A DNA stretch of 64,000 bases from Bradyrhizobium diazoefficiens (GTDB lineage Bacteria > Pseudomonadota > Alphaproteobacteria > Rhizobiales > Xanthobacteraceae). Both the position numbers and the translations under genes were made by a program. Shown piece by piece: positions 10,068 to 19,826 of this stretch; the stretch's first letter is position 1, and each line of letters begins with the position of its first letter. A model generated the notes under the pieces. The model saw only the letters and a list, made by a program, of their open reading frames with translations. It made no database searches and had not been told where the DNA came from. Location of the stretch: contig NZ_JAFCKW010000003.1 in assembly GCF_018129965.1 (NCBI RefSeq), positions 186,001 through 250,000 on the forward strand, read 5' to 3'.

Positions 10068-11431
10068 CCTATCCTTTCCTTCGTCGCATTGCATTCTCCC
10101 TTGCCGCCGGCACTGCGTTCGCGTTCGCCACCATCTCGCCGTCGCAGGCCGCCGCAAAGATCCAGCGCCTGGTCTCGCCCGGCGGCATCGAGGCCTGGTT
10201 CGTGCAGGACGCGACCGTGCCGCTGATCGCCATGGAATATTCCTTTGCCGGCGGCTCGGCGCAGGATCCCAAGGACAAGGCGGGAGTTGCAAACCTCGTC
10301 GGCGACCTGCTCGACGAAGGCTCCGGAGATCTCGACTCCAAGACCTTTCACGAGCGGCTCGACCGCCGCGCCATCGAGCTCAGTTTCAGCGCCAGCCGCG
10401 ATACCTTCCGTGGCAGCCTGCGCATGCTGCGCGACAACAAGGACGAGGCCTTCGACCTGCTCCGGAGCGCGCTGACCTCGCCGCATTTCGACACCGTCGA
10501 CGTCGAGCGCATCCGCTCTCAGGTAATCTCGGGCCTGCGCCGCGAGACCACCAACCCGACCTCGCTTGCGAGCCGCAAATTCCTCGAACTCGCCTTCGGC
10601 GATCATCCCTATGGCCGGCAGACCAACGGCACGCTCGACAGCGTGCCGACCATCACGGTTGCCGACATGAAGGATTATGTCGGCCGCGTGCTCGCCAGGG
10701 ACACGCTGAAGATCGCGGTCGTCGGCGACGTCGATCCCGCCGCCCTCGGCAAGCTGCTCGACCACACGTTCGGCAGCCTGCCCGCCAAGGCCAACCTCGC
10801 GCCGGTCGCCGACGTCGAGGCGGCCAAGCCGCCGCAGCGCGCCTTCGTGCCGCTCGACGTGCCGCAGACCGTCATCACCTTCGGCGGCCCCGGCGTGAAG
10901 CGCAACGATCCCAACTTCATGGCGGCTTACGTCGTCAACCACATTCTCGGTGGCGGCGGCCTGTCCTCGCGGCTCTATCACGAGGTCCGCGAGAAGCGCG
11001 GGCTGGCCTATTCGGTCTTCGAGTCGCTGCTGTGGATGGAGCATTCGGCGATCTTCATCGGCAATACCGGCACGCGCGCCGACCGCGCCGGCGACACCAT
11101 CGACGCCATCGAGACGGAAGTGCGCCGCATCGCCGGGGAGGGCCCGACGCAGAAGGAGCTCGACGAGGCCAAATCCTATCTCAAGGGCTCGCAGATGCTG
11201 GCGCTCGACACGTCCTCCAAGCTGGCGCAGGCGCTGCTGCAATATCAGCAGGACAAGCTGCCGATCGATTATATCGAGAAGCGCAATTCCATCGTCGATG
11301 CCGTGACCATGGACGACGCCAAGGCGGCCGCGAAGCGCCTCTGGGGCCAGGGCCTCCTGACCGTCGTCGTCGGTCGCGCTCCGCAGGCCGCCGCACAGCC
11401 GGCGGCCGCACCGGCGACCAAGTCCAACTGA
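10064..11431 (+). CDS. M16 family peptidase-like protein, non-catalytic partner
   Basis: A 455-residue M16 homologue with a signal peptide (cleavage near SQAAA). Where the catalytic partner has HXXEH, this protein has NLVGDLLDEG, so the zinc site is lost. The C-terminal substrate-binding block GGGLSSRLYHEVREKRGLAY is kept. This division of labour is standard for paired bacterial M16 proteins. It starts at GTG 10064, overlapping the stop of the upstream gene, with GAGGAGAAG just before it. A frame running on upstream to 8576 is non-coding shadow of the first peptidase. A strong hairpin follows at 11451. Confidence 0.92.
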   Translation: MTYPFLRRIAFSLAAGTAFAFATISPSQAAAKIQRLVSPGGIEAWFVQDATVPLIAMEYSFAGGSAQDPKDKAGVANLVGDLLDEGSGDLDSKTFHERLDRRAIELSFSASRDTFRGSLRMLRDNKDEAFDLLRSALTSPHFDTVDVERIRSQVISGLRRETTNPTSLASRKFLELAFGDHPYGRQTNGTLDSVPTITVADMKDYVGRVLARDTLKIAVVGDVDPAALGKLLDHTFGSLPAKANLAPVADVEAAKPPQRAFVPLDVPQTVITFGGPGVKRNDPNFMAAYVVNHILGGGGLSSRLYHEVREKRGLAYSVFESLLWMEHSAIFIGNTGTRADRAGDTIDAIETEVRRIAGEGPTQKELDEAKSYLKGSQMLALDTSSKLAQALLQYQQDKLPIDYIEKRNSIVDAVTMDDAKAAAKRLWGQGLLTVVVGRAPQAAAQPAAAPATKSN

Positions 11432-11450
11432 CGTCGCCTGACGTTTCCTG

Positions 11451-11476
11451 AAACGGCCGGGCTTGCCCGGCCGTTT
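11451..11476 (+). terminator. Hairpin after the M16 operon
   Basis: A 12-bp perfect inverted repeat (AAACGGCCGGGC and its complement) separated by TT lies 20 bp after the stop. The following GCGTTT tract is only weakly T-rich, so intrinsic termination is plausible rather than certain. Confidence 0.6.
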
Positions 11477-11547
11477 GCGTTTCCAGGATGCACCATTGCC
11501 GAAGGTGGAGGTCCGCGATATGTCCGGACATCACGAAGGGCGCCCTC

Positions 11548-11970
11548 ATGCTGCGGATATCCCGCGATCTCGTCATCGACGAGGACGACATCGAGATCGG
11601 CTTTGTTCGCGCCTCAGGCCCGGGCGGGCAGAACGTCAACAAGCTCTCGACCGCGGCGCAGCTGCGTTTCGACGCGCGCAAGCTGACCTTGCCGGAGGAT
11701 GCGGCGATCCGGCTCGCCCGCATCGCCGGCCAGCGCATGACCAAGGACGGCGTGATCGTGATCCACGCCCAGCGCTTCCGCACCCAGGAACGCAACCGAC
11801 AGGACGCCATCGACAGGCTCGTCGAGATCTTGACCGAGGCGATGATACGGCCCAAGCCGCGGCGCGCGACCAAGCCGACCTTTGGCTCCAAGCAGCGCCG
11901 GCTCGAAGGCAAGAAGCGCCGCAGCGACGTCAAGGCCGGACGCGGCGGCGGACGCGGGTTCGACGATTAG
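11548..11970 (+). CDS. arfB: Alternative ribosome-rescue factor ArfB (peptidyl-tRNA hydrolase)
   Basis: A 140-residue class I release-factor-like protein that enters stalled ribosomes and hydrolyses peptidyl-tRNA. The catalytic GGQ is in ASGPGGQNVNKLSTAAQ (about residues 22-38), and the C-terminus is the basic tail (KKRRSDVKAGRGGG) that probes the empty mRNA channel. ATG 11548 gives the normal family length; an in-frame ATG at 11488 would add an unrelated 20-residue leader. It sits alone between the M16 operon and mutL. Confidence 0.93.
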   Translation: MLRISRDLVIDEDDIEIGFVRASGPGGQNVNKLSTAAQLRFDARKLTLPEDAAIRLARIAGQRMTKDGVIVIHAQRFRTQERNRQDAIDRLVEILTEAMIRPKPRRATKPTFGSKQRRLEGKKRRSDVKAGRGGGRGFDD

Positions 11971-12059
11971 GGACCCTGTGGGCAGGGCGGACTTAAGCCA
12001 TGCAATTGCAGGCCGTCGGGACTAAATTGACGCCTTCACCGCGCTCTTTGAGTCCTTCG

Positions 12060-13871
12060 ATGCCCGTCCGCCAATTGCCCGAGCAAGTCGTCAACCGCAT
12101 CGCCGCCGGCGAGGTGGTCGAACGGCCCGCGAGCGTGGTCAAGGAACTGGTCGAGAACGCGATCGATGCGGGTGCGAGCCGGATCGACGTCTTCACCGAT
12201 GGCGGCGGGCGGCGGCGGATCGGCATCACCGACGACGGCAGCGGCATGACCGCAAGGGACCTCGCGCTCGCGGTCGAGCGCCATGCCACCTCCAAGCTCG
12301 ACGACGAGGACCTGCTGCAGATCCGCACCCTCGGGTTCCGGGGCGAGGCGCTGCCCTCGATCGGTTCGGTGGCGCGTCTCTCCATCACCACGCGGCATAT
12401 CAGCGAGCCGCATGCCTGGGCGCTCACTGTCGAGGGCGGCGACAAATCCGAGATCATGCCGGCGGCGTTGGCCCATGGCACCCGCGTCGAGGTCAATGAC
12501 CTCTTCTATGCGACACCGGCGCGGCTGAAATTCCTGAAAACCGACCGCACCGAGGCGGAGGCCATTCGCGAGGTGGTGCGGCGCCTCGCCATGGCGCGGC
12601 CGGACGTCGCCTTCACGCTCGCGGGCGAAGAGCGCGCGCCCGTGACCTGGGCCGCGGCGCTGCCAGGCGCGGCCGGACGGCTGACGCGGCTCGGTGACAT
12701 CCTGGGTGCTGAATTCCGCAGCCACGCCATCGAGGTCCATGCCGAGCGCGAAGGCGTCGTGGTCGCCGGCTATGCCGCAGCGCCTGCGCTGACCAAGGCG
12801 AACGCGCTCGGGCAATATCTCTTCGTCAACGGCCGCCCGGTGCGCGACAAGCTGATCCTGGGCGCGGTGCGCGGGGCCTATGCCGACTATCTGCCGCGCG
12901 ACCGCCATCCGGTACTGGCGCTGTTCGTGACGCTCGATCCGCGTGAGGTCGACGCCAACGTGCATCCCGCGAAGACCGAAGTGCGCTTCCGCAATTCCGG
13001 CCTCGTCCGCGCCCTGATCGTGCACGGCTTGAAGGAGGCGCTCGCGCGCGAGGGCCGGCGCACCGCCGCCAACAGCGGCGAGAGCGCGCTGTCCTCGTTC
13101 CGGCCAGCCTTCACGCCGCGCCCCGCAAGCTGGGATTGGCGAGCCTCGCCATCCGCGCCCGTTGCGCCGATGCCGTCGTTCGATGGCAGAGCCGCGCCCG
13201 CCTTCGCCGAGCGCGCGCAGGCTGCGTTCGATGTCGGCGCGCCCAGCGCCGACATCAGGTTCGAATCGCAGCCGGTGACGGACCTCGTTGATCGTCCGCT
13301 CGGCGCCGCGCGCACGCAGATCCACGAGACCTACATCGTCTCGCAGACCCGCGACGGCCTTATCATCGTCGACCAGCACGCCGCGCATGAGCGCATCGTC
13401 TACGAGCGGCTGAAGGCGTCACTGGCCGAAAACGGCGTGCAGCGGCAGATCCTGCTGATTCCCGAGATCGTCGAGATGGACGAGGCCACGGTGGAGCGAC
13501 TGCTGGACCGCAGCGACGAGCTGGCCTCGTTCGGGCTCGCCATCGAATCCTTCGGCCCCGGTGCGGTCGCGGTGCGCGAGACGCCGTCGCTGCTCGGCAA
13601 GACCAATGCCGGCGGGCTGCTGCGCGATCTCTCCGAGCATATGGCCGAATGGGACGAGGCTCTTCCGCTCGAGCGGCGCCTGATGCATGTCGCGGCGACC
13701 ATGGCCTGCCACGGCTCGGTGCGTGCCGGCCGCAGGCTCAGGCCGGAGGAAATGAACGCGCTGCTCCGCGAGATGGAGGAAACGCCAAACTCCGGCCAGT
13801 GCAATCACGGCCGGCCGACCTATGTCGAGCTGAAGCTGAGCGACGTGGAGAAGCTGTTCGGGCGGAGATAG
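12060..13871 (+). CDS. mutL: DNA mismatch repair protein MutL
   Basis: A 603-residue GHKL ATPase that couples MutS mismatch recognition to downstream repair. The N-terminus shows VVNRIAAGEVVERPASVVKE, then the ATP-binding blocks NAIDAGA, DDGSGM and TLGFRGEAL. A Pro/Ala-rich linker (about residues 340-420) joins the C-terminal dimerisation domain. The C-terminus contains QHAAHER and ACHGSVRAGR; the endonuclease motif DQHAxxER is present in the form DQHAAHER. ATG 12060 matches the family N-terminus; ATG 12000 would add 20 residues. Confidence 0.96.
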   Translation: MPVRQLPEQVVNRIAAGEVVERPASVVKELVENAIDAGASRIDVFTDGGGRRRIGITDDGSGMTARDLALAVERHATSKLDDEDLLQIRTLGFRGEALPSIGSVARLSITTRHISEPHAWALTVEGGDKSEIMPAALAHGTRVEVNDLFYATPARLKFLKTDRTEAEAIREVVRRLAMARPDVAFTLAGEERAPVTWAAALPGAAGRLTRLGDILGAEFRSHAIEVHAEREGVVVAGYAAAPALTKANALGQYLFVNGRPVRDKLILGAVRGAYADYLPRDRHPVLALFVTLDPREVDANVHPAKTEVRFRNSGLVRALIVHGLKEALAREGRRTAANSGESALSSFRPAFTPRPASWDWRASPSAPVAPMPSFDGRAAPAFAERAQAAFDVGAPSADIRFESQPVTDLVDRPLGAARTQIHETYIVSQTRDGLIIVDQHAAHERIVYERLKASLAENGVQRQILLIPEIVEMDEATVERLLDRSDELASFGLAIESFGPGAVAVRETPSLLGKTNAGGLLRDLSEHMAEWDEALPLERRLMHVAATMACHGSVRAGRRLRPEEMNALLREMEETPNSGQCNHGRPTYVELKLSDVEKLFGRR

Positions 13872-13876
13872 CGTTT

Positions 13877-13968
13877 GTAGCGTGGATTAGCCGAAGGCGT
13901 AATCCACCATTTCTGTCTCCGCGGAAATTGATGAGGTGGATTACGCTTTCGCTAATCCACCCTACGCA
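13877..13968. repeat. Palindromic intergenic repeat, family B copy 1
   Basis: Two hairpin units, GTGGATTA..TAATCCACC and GGTGGATTA..TAATCCACC, lie between the convergent mutL and rsmD genes. A closely similar unit at 36489-36578 sits between another convergent pair. The position suggests a shared bidirectional terminator or a mobile palindromic element. Confidence 0.8.
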
Positions 13969-13980
13969 CCGAGCGTGAAG

Positions 13981-14535
13981 CTACGCCTTCCGCAAAAACA
14001 CGAACTCCGTGTCGTCATACGCCCGCCGCTCCAGCTCCTCGAAACCTTCGGGCGTCGCGAACTGTGCGGCCTTCGCCTCCTCCACCACGAGCAGCGCGCC
14101 CGGCGTCAGCCAGCCGCCATCGCGCAAGGAGGCCAGCGCCTTCTCGGCAAGGCCCCTGCCATAGGGCGGATCGAGGAACACCAGCGAGAACGGCTCGACC
14201 GGATGCGCGGGGCCGAGATCGGTCGCATCGCGGCGATAGACTTTTGTCACCCCGCCGAGACCGAGCGTTTCGACGTTGTTGCGGAGCAGCGCGCGCGCCT
14301 CCGCGCCGTTGTCGACGAACAGCACGAATTTCGCGCCGCGCGAGGACGCCTCGATGCCCAGCGCACCGGTGCCGGCGAAGAGATCGAGCACGCGGGCGTC
14401 CGGAATCGGATCGTCATAGGCGTGCACGAGGATGTTGAACACGGACTCGCGCAGGCGGTCCGCCGTGGGGCGGATATCACGCGAGGACGGTGAGGCGAGA
14501 TTACGCCCCTTCAAGCGACCGCCGACGACGCGCAA
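13981..14535 (-). CDS. rsmD: 16S rRNA (guanine(966)-N(2))-methyltransferase
   Basis: A 184-residue Rossmann-fold SAM methyltransferase acting on 30S assembly intermediates. The N-terminus MRVVGGRLKGR is the family signature. The SAM-binding block is VLDLFAGTGALGIEA and the catalytic motif is DPPYGRG. Length is standard. It starts one base after the stop of the pseudouridine synthase gene, so the two rRNA-modification genes are very likely translationally coupled. Confidence 0.95.
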   Translation of the reverse strand: MRVVGGRLKGRNLASPSSRDIRPTADRLRESVFNILVHAYDDPIPDARVLDLFAGTGALGIEASSRGAKFVLFVDNGAEARALLRNNVETLGLGGVTKVYRRDATDLGPAHPVEPFSLVFLDPPYGRGLAEKALASLRDGGWLTPGALLVVEEAKAAQFATPEGFEELERRAYDDTEFVFLRKA

Positions 14536-14536
14536 G

Positions 14537-16636
14537 TCAGTCCTCCCGCGGCGTCAAATCGCGCTTGCCGTGATAGCCGCGCTTGGGACGGCGCGGCGGG
14601 CCATAGCCGCTGGCTTCGGCCTCGTTGCGCTCGCGTGCTTCCTCGCTGCCGGTGCGTTGCACCAGCACGCGGCGGCCCTTGCGGTCGTTGATCACGTCGC
14701 GCTTGGTCGGGGGCTTCTTCGCGGCCGGCGCAGCATCATCGCCCGACGATGCCTTCTTCGGCACATCGAACTGCGCGCCCGACTTTTCGATGATCTTGTC
14801 GCCGAGCTGGTCGCGCAGCACGCGCGACTTGATCTCCTCGACCTCGCCTTCGGGGACTTCACCGAGCTGGAAGGGACCGTAGGAGACGCGGATCAGCCGG
14901 TTCACCTCGAGCCCGAGATGGGCGCAGACGTTGCGCACCTCGCGGTTCTTGCCTTCGCGGATCGCGAACACCAGCCAGACATTGGCGCCCTGGTCGCGCT
15001 CCAGCGTCGCGTCGATCGGGCCGTATTTGACGCCCTCGATCTCGACGCCGTTCTTGAGCTCATCGAGCTGGGCCTGGGTGACGTCGCCATGGGCACGGAC
15101 ACGGTAGCGGCGCAGCCAGCCGGTATCCGGCAATTCGAGCGTGCGCGCGAGCCCGCCGTCATTGGTGAGCAGCAGCAGGCCCTCGGTGTTGAAGTCGAGC
15201 CGGCCGACCGAGATCAGGCGCGGCAGGCCTTCGGGCAGATTGTCGAACACGGTCGGACGCCCTTCCGGGTCGTCATGCGTCGTCATCAGGCCGCGCGGCT
15301 TGTGGTAGAGGAACAGCCGCGTGCGCTCGCGCTCCGGCAACGGCTTGCCATCGATCGTGACGACATCGTTCGGCGTGATGTCGAGCGCGGGCGAGTTGAT
15401 GACGCGGCCGTTGACGTTGACGCGGCCCTGCGTGACCATCTCTTCGGCATCGCGCCGCGAGGCGAGGCCCGCACGCGACAGCACCTTGGCGATGCGCTCG
15501 CCGGGCTTCTTCGGCTTCGGTTCTTCCTCCCGGCGCGGCTTGCGATCGACATCACGATCGCGCTCGCGATAGGCGCCGCGGCCGCCGAACGCCGGACGCT
15601 TCTCGAAGATCCGGCTCTCGTCCTCGTTCTCACGGCGCGGACGATCGCGGAAGCCGCCTTCGCTGCGCGGATGCTCGTGCCAGTCGGAGCGCTCGCGCGG
15701 CCGGCTGAATTTCGGGCGGTCGCCACCACGGTCACCCTCGCCGTCGCGGCGGGGCCGGTCCAACTTGGGACGGTCGTCGCGCGGACGATCGAATTTGGGA
15801 CGCTCGCGGAACGGACGATCCCCCGAGGCGCGATCATCGCGCGACCGGGAGACACGCGGACGGTCATCGCCGCCTTCGCGCTTCTGCCAGGGCTTGTCTC
15901 CGCCGCGATCGCGGCCGCCGAAATCCTTGCGCGGGCCGCGATCCCCACGGACGCGTTCGCGATCCGGAGCGCCGCGCGAGAACTTGCGCTCGCCGTCGAA
16001 TTTGCGTTCCGGACGGTCGCCACGCGGGGCGCGATCACCGCGATCGAAATGCGGGCGGTCTCCGCGCGGCTTGAAGCTGCGCTCGCCGCGATCTTCACGC
16101 GGCCCGCGGTCAGGCCCTCTCGAAAACTTGCGCTCGCCGTCGAATTTGCGCTCCGGACGGTCGCCACGTGGGGCGTAGGGCTTCTTGTCGCCGAACTTCC
16201 TGTCGCCGGTCCTCGCCGCCGGGCGGGACTCGTCGCGGTCGCGGCTGCGCGGCGGACGGTCGCCGCCATAGGACGGCCGATCGCCGCGCGGCTTGAAGGG
16301 ACGCTTCTCGCCATCGCGCGAGGAGCGATCGGAAAACGGGCGGTCGCCCCGCGGCTGGAAGCTGCGCTCGCCGCGATCCTCGCGCGGCCGGTCGTCGCGA
16401 TTGAATTTCGGCCGGTCGCCGAAGCTGCGGCGCGGGGCATCGCCGTCCGCGCGCGGGCGCGGCGGACGGCTGTCGCGGTCGCCGCGGGGCGGGCGGGCGT
16501 CGCTCCTGCCCTCGGGGCCGCGCTTGGCGAACTTCTTCTCGGGGCCACGCGGCTTGCCGGAACGGCCTTTGGGAGGTCCCTTGGGGGGGCCTCGCCGGCC
16601 GCGGGAATCGTTGTCTTTGTCGCTGTCGCGAGGCAT
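14537..16636 (-). CDS. RluB/RsuA-family pseudouridine synthase with long disordered Arg/Gly/Asp-rich N-terminus
   Basis: A 699-residue protein in two parts. Residues 1 to about 373 are low complexity, rich in Arg, Asp, Gly, Lys and Pro, with repeated RGDRP, GERSF and ERKFDGERKFSRG units. From about residue 374 the protein is a normal RluB/RsuA-type enzyme: S4 RNA-binding domain (ERIAKVLSRAGLASRRDAE), then the catalytic block GRLDFNTEGLLLLTNDG with the essential Asp. It isomerises uridine in rRNA, probably 23S. A second Lys/Arg-rich tail follows. The enzyme part alone is the size of the usual protein. ATG 16636 is preferred over an ATG at 16648 four codons earlier. It is coupled to rsmD. Confidence 0.9.
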   Translation of the reverse strand: MPRDSDKDNDSRGRRGPPKGPPKGRSGKPRGPEKKFAKRGPEGRSDARPPRGDRDSRPPRPRADGDAPRRSFGDRPKFNRDDRPREDRGERSFQPRGDRPFSDRSSRDGEKRPFKPRGDRPSYGGDRPPRSRDRDESRPAARTGDRKFGDKKPYAPRGDRPERKFDGERKFSRGPDRGPREDRGERSFKPRGDRPHFDRGDRAPRGDRPERKFDGERKFSRGAPDRERVRGDRGPRKDFGGRDRGGDKPWQKREGGDDRPRVSRSRDDRASGDRPFRERPKFDRPRDDRPKLDRPRRDGEGDRGGDRPKFSRPRERSDWHEHPRSEGGFRDRPRRENEDESRIFEKRPAFGGRGAYRERDRDVDRKPRREEEPKPKKPGERIAKVLSRAGLASRRDAEEMVTQGRVNVNGRVINSPALDITPNDVVTIDGKPLPERERTRLFLYHKPRGLMTTHDDPEGRPTVFDNLPEGLPRLISVGRLDFNTEGLLLLTNDGGLARTLELPDTGWLRRYRVRAHGDVTQAQLDELKNGVEIEGVKYGPIDATLERDQGANVWLVFAIREGKNREVRNVCAHLGLEVNRLIRVSYGPFQLGEVPEGEVEEIKSRVLRDQLGDKIIEKSGAQFDVPKKASSGDDAAPAAKKPPTKRDVINDRKGRRVLVQRTGSEEARERNEAEASGYGPPRRPKRGYHGKRDLTPRED

Positions 16637-16753
16637 GAATGATCTCACTCAGGGGATGGCCGGAAAGCATGGCGCGCGCGTTGCGGGCCGCATGCTCAGG
16701 CAAAGTCGATAAGCACTTCTGCTGAAGGCGCAGCTACTAGCAGGTTTCTTCGG

Positions 16754-17212
16754 ATGATACGAGGCTTGAAAGCCCCCTCTTTCATGGATTTGGCGCTCAA
16801 AACGGCCGAAAATGCCGGAAAGGCGGGCGAAGTCCCGATCGGCTGCGTCGTGGTCCGCAATTACGAGGTCATCGCCACCGCCGCCAACCGGACCCTGACC
16901 GACCACGACCCCACGGGCCATGCCGAGATCATTGCGCTGCGCGAGGCCGCGAAAAAGATCGGCAGCGAGCGCCTGGTCGACTGCGACCTCTACGTGACGC
17001 TGGAGCCCTGCACCATGTGTGCGGGCGCAATCTCCTTTGCAAGGGTGCGGCGGCTCTATTACGGCGCGGCCGACCCCAAGGGCGGCGCGGTGGAGTCGGG
17101 CGTGCGGTTCTTCACCTCGCCGACCTGCCATCACACGCCGGATGTCTATTCCGGAGTCGGCGAGAGCGAGGCGGCGCGGCTCTTGCGGGAGTTCTTCCGG
17201 GAGCGGCGCTAG
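16754..17212 (+). CDS. tadA: tRNA-specific adenosine deaminase TadA
   Basis: A 152-residue zinc deaminase that converts A34 to inosine in tRNA-Arg(ACG). The zinc and catalytic residues are in HAEII (H56, E58) and PCTMCAG (C86, C89). Length is normal. An internal ATG at 16784 is possible but would trim the N-terminal helix. It is divergent from the pseudouridine synthase and convergent with the dehalogenase; the two stop codons share one CTAG (17209-17212). Confidence 0.95.
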   Translation: MIRGLKAPSFMDLALKTAENAGKAGEVPIGCVVVRNYEVIATAANRTLTDHDPTGHAEIIALREAAKKIGSERLVDCDLYVTLEPCTMCAGAISFARVRRLYYGAADPKGGAVESGVRFFTSPTCHHTPDVYSGVGESEAARLLREFFRERR

Positions 17213-18114
17213 GGCGCGAGGAAGAACGCACGCAGCGCCTTTGCGGTCACGTCGGGGTTCTCCTCGGTGAGGAAGTGGCCGGAATCGACCGGCATGCCCT
17301 CGACATGGGTGGCCCATTGCTTCCAGATCTCGAGCGGGGTGGCCGCGGCCTGCGCGATGCCGACACCGCCCCACAGGGCCAGCATCGGCACCGTGATCTT
17401 GTTGCCGGCCTCAAAATCGGCCTTGTCGAGCTCGTAGTCGACATAAGCGCCGGCGCGGTAGTCCTCGCACATCGCGTGGATGCGGGCGGGATCGCGGAAC
17501 GGGGCGATGTAGTGGTCGAGCGCGCGCGGGTCGATCGCGTCCAGCGTCTTCGACTTGGTCTGGCTCGCCATCTTGAAGCGCAGGAAGAACTCGCCCTGCC
17601 CCGCGATCAGCGTCTCCGGCAATGGCGCGGGCTGGGCGAGAAACGTCCAGTGCCAGATCTTGAGTGCGTAGGCGCGGTTCATCCGCTCCCAGTAATTATA
17701 GGTCGGCAGGATATCGAGCACGGCGAGCTTCGACAGACGGCCGGGATGATCGAGCGCCAGCCGATACGACACGCGGCCGCCGCGGTCGTGGCCGGCGAGC
17801 GCGAAGTGGACGTGGCCGAGCTGCTCCATCGCCTCCACCATCGCCTTCGCCATCGCGCGCTTGCTGTAGGGCAGATGCTGCGCGTCGCTCTCGGGCATGT
17901 CGGACCAGCCATAGCCCGGCAGGTCGGCGATGATCAGCGTGAACTTGTCGGCAAGCCGCGGCGCGACGCGGTGCCACATCACGTTGGTTTCGGAGAAGCC
18001 GTGCAGCAGCAGCAGCGGCGGTCCCTTGCCACTGATGCGGGCGAAGATGCGGCCCGAGGCGGTGTTGATCCATTCGGAGGCGAAGCCGGGATAGAGGTCG
18101 GCGAGATCGGACAT
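17209..18114 (-). CDS. Haloacetate (fluoroacetate) dehalogenase, alpha/beta hydrolase
   Basis: A 301-residue alpha/beta hydrolase. Counted from ATG 18114, the nucleophile is D110 in [11 protein letters not shown], carboxylate-binding arginines are R111 and R114, the acid is D134, the histidine is H280, and the fluoride-pocket residues H155, W156 and Y219 are all present. From memory these equal the numbering and identity of the characterised R. palustris fluoroacetate dehalogenase RPA1163. The expected reaction is hydrolysis of fluoro- or chloroacetate to glycolate, in the cytoplasm. One active-site-rim residue differs: Q185, which I recall as Trp in RPA1163. Preferring MSDLADL at 18114 over 18132 follows from this alignment. 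Whether fluoride is the true leaving group is inference. Confidence 0.88.
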   Translation of the reverse strand: MSDLADLYPGFASEWINTASGRIFARISGKGPPLLLLHGFSETNVMWHRVAPRLADKFTLIIADLPGYGWSDMPESDAQHLPYSKRAMAKAMVEAMEQLGHVHFALAGHDRGGRVSYRLALDHPGRLSKLAVLDILPTYNYWERMNRAYALKIWHWTFLAQPAPLPETLIAGQGEFFLRFKMASQTKSKTLDAIDPRALDHYIAPFRDPARIHAMCEDYRAGAYVDYELDKADFEAGNKITVPMLALWGGVGIAQAAATPLEIWKQWATHVEGMPVDSGHFLTEENPDVTAKALRAFFLAP

Positions 18115-18303
18115 GGTTCCTCCCACGGTCATTTGGGGGTGCCTCGTGACAAAAGTTCGAAAACAACCCCATGCACAGTAGCGGTATTATAGGCGGGGTG
18201 GCTAACTCCAACAATTGATTGCGTATTTCCGGTACTCCGAAATCGCTCCGTCCCGTCGAGAGTTCGGACCGGCGCCTGACAGGTTCCGTCCGTCAGGCCG
18301 CGC

Positions 18304-19587
18304 TTAGGCCTTCGCCTTCTCGGCTTCCACCGCCTGCCAGCCGATGTCGCGGCGGCAAAAGCCGTCCGGCCAGCGAATGCGGTCGACGGCCTGATAGGCG
18401 CGGCTCTGCGCCTGCGTCACCGTCGCGCCCAGCGCGCAGACATTGAGCACGCGGCCGCCATTGGCGAGGATCGCGCCGTCCTTGGCGACGGTGCCGGCAT
18501 GGAAGATCTCGGCGGTCTCGACCGCGGCGGCCTCCTCGAGGCCCTCGATGCGCGTGCCCTTCTGGTAGTCGCCGGGATAGCCCTTCGCCGCCATCACCAC
18601 GGTGAGCGCGGTCTCCTTGTGCCAGCGGAGATCAAAGTTCTTCAGCTGGCCGTCGCAGGATGCCAGCAACGCCGGCACGATGTCGCTCATCATGCGCAGC
18701 ATCAAGACCTGGCACTCGGGGTCGCCGAAGCGGACGTTGAACTCGAACAGCTTTGGGCCCTGCGTGGTCAGCATGATGCCGGCATAGAGAATGCCGCGGA
18801 ACGGCGTGCCGCGCTGCTTCATGCCGGCGACGGTCGGCAGGATGATCCTCGCCATAATGGCGTCGTGAACCGCGGGCGTCACCAGCGGCGTCGGCGAATA
18901 GGCGCCCATGCCGCCGGTGTTCGGGCCGAGATCGTGGTCGAACACGCGCTTGTGGTCCTGCGCGGAGGCCAGCGGAATGGCTGTTACGCCGTCGCACAGC
19001 GCAAAGAAGCTGATCTCGCGGCCCGCCAGAAACTCCTCGATCACCACTTCCGCGCCGGCCTCGCCGAACGCTCCTTCGAACATCATGGCGATGGCGTCCT
19101 CGGCCTCGCGCACGGTCTTGGCGACGACGACGCCCTTGCCGGCGGCAAGCCCGTCGGCCTTCACCACGATCGGCGCGCCCTGGCTCTGCACATAGGCGCG
19201 CGCGTCATCGGCATTGGTGAAACGCTTGTAGGCGCCGGTGGGAATGCCGAACTCGGTGCACAGCGCCTTGGTGAACCCCTTGGAGCTTTCGAGCTGGGCG
19301 GGGATTTTGTTCGGCCCGAACGCCTTGATGCCGCTAGCGGTGAGATCATCGACGATGCCCGCCGCCAGCGGCGTCTCCGGCCCGACCACCACGAGCTCGA
19401 CCTTGTTCTGCTTGCAGAAGGCGATCACGGCGGCATGGTCGGCGACATCGAGCGCCACGCACTCCGCCTCGCGCGCGATGCCGGCATTGCCGGGCGCGCA
19501 CCAGAGTTTGGTCACGAGGGGAGAAGCCGCGATTTTCCACGCCAGGGCATGTTCGCGGCCGCCGGAACCGAGCAGGAGAATGTGCAT
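18304..19587 (-). CDS. purD: Phosphoribosylamine-glycine ligase
   Basis: A 427-residue ATP-grasp enzyme that joins glycine to 5-phosphoribosylamine in purine synthesis. The N-terminus [18 protein letters not shown] is the family signature, and the ATP-grasp core shows [16 protein letters not shown] and [14 protein letters not shown]. Length is typical. It is monocistronic here. The 239 bp upstream carry no recognised gene; the accessory island begins there. Confidence 0.97.
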   Translation of the reverse strand: MHILLLGSGGREHALAWKIAASPLVTKLWCAPGNAGIAREAECVALDVADHAAVIAFCKQNKVELVVVGPETPLAAGIVDDLTASGIKAFGPNKIPAQLESSKGFTKALCTEFGIPTGAYKRFTNADDARAYVQSQGAPIVVKADGLAAGKGVVVAKTVREAEDAIAMMFEGAFGEAGAEVVIEEFLAGREISFFALCDGVTAIPLASAQDHKRVFDHDLGPNTGGMGAYSPTPLVTPAVHDAIMARIILPTVAGMKQRGTPFRGILYAGIMLTTQGPKLFEFNVRFGDPECQVLMLRMMSDIVPALLASCDGQLKNFDLRWHKETALTVVMAAKGYPGDYQKGTRIEGLEEAAAVETAEIFHAGTVAKDGAILANGGRVLNVCALGATVTQAQSRAYQAVDRIRWPDGFCRRDIGWQAVEAEKAKA

Positions 19588-19826
19588 CAGAGGCTCAGAA
19601 ATGAAGGGTTTGCTTGGGCGGAGGTCGCATGAATCGGGGTGGGGCTCAAGGGGGCGGACCCGAACTCCCCGTCATTCCGGGCACGGCGAATTGCTACCGC
19701 CCCCATCTTCTCGTGAAAGAATGATGTCTGCCTAGCGGATTGAAGGCTGGAAAGAGACTGATCTGGCTTCCGTGAAACGTTCCCTGCACGCGCTGAAAGA
19801 GCCTAGTCTCTGGGGTGGTAGAGCCG

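Noticed and set aside
14432..16642. Long plus-strand frame opposite the pseudouridine synthase
   Set aside because: It is the antisense of a GC-rich repetitive gene; the translation is Ala/Arg/Val-rich and has no domain.
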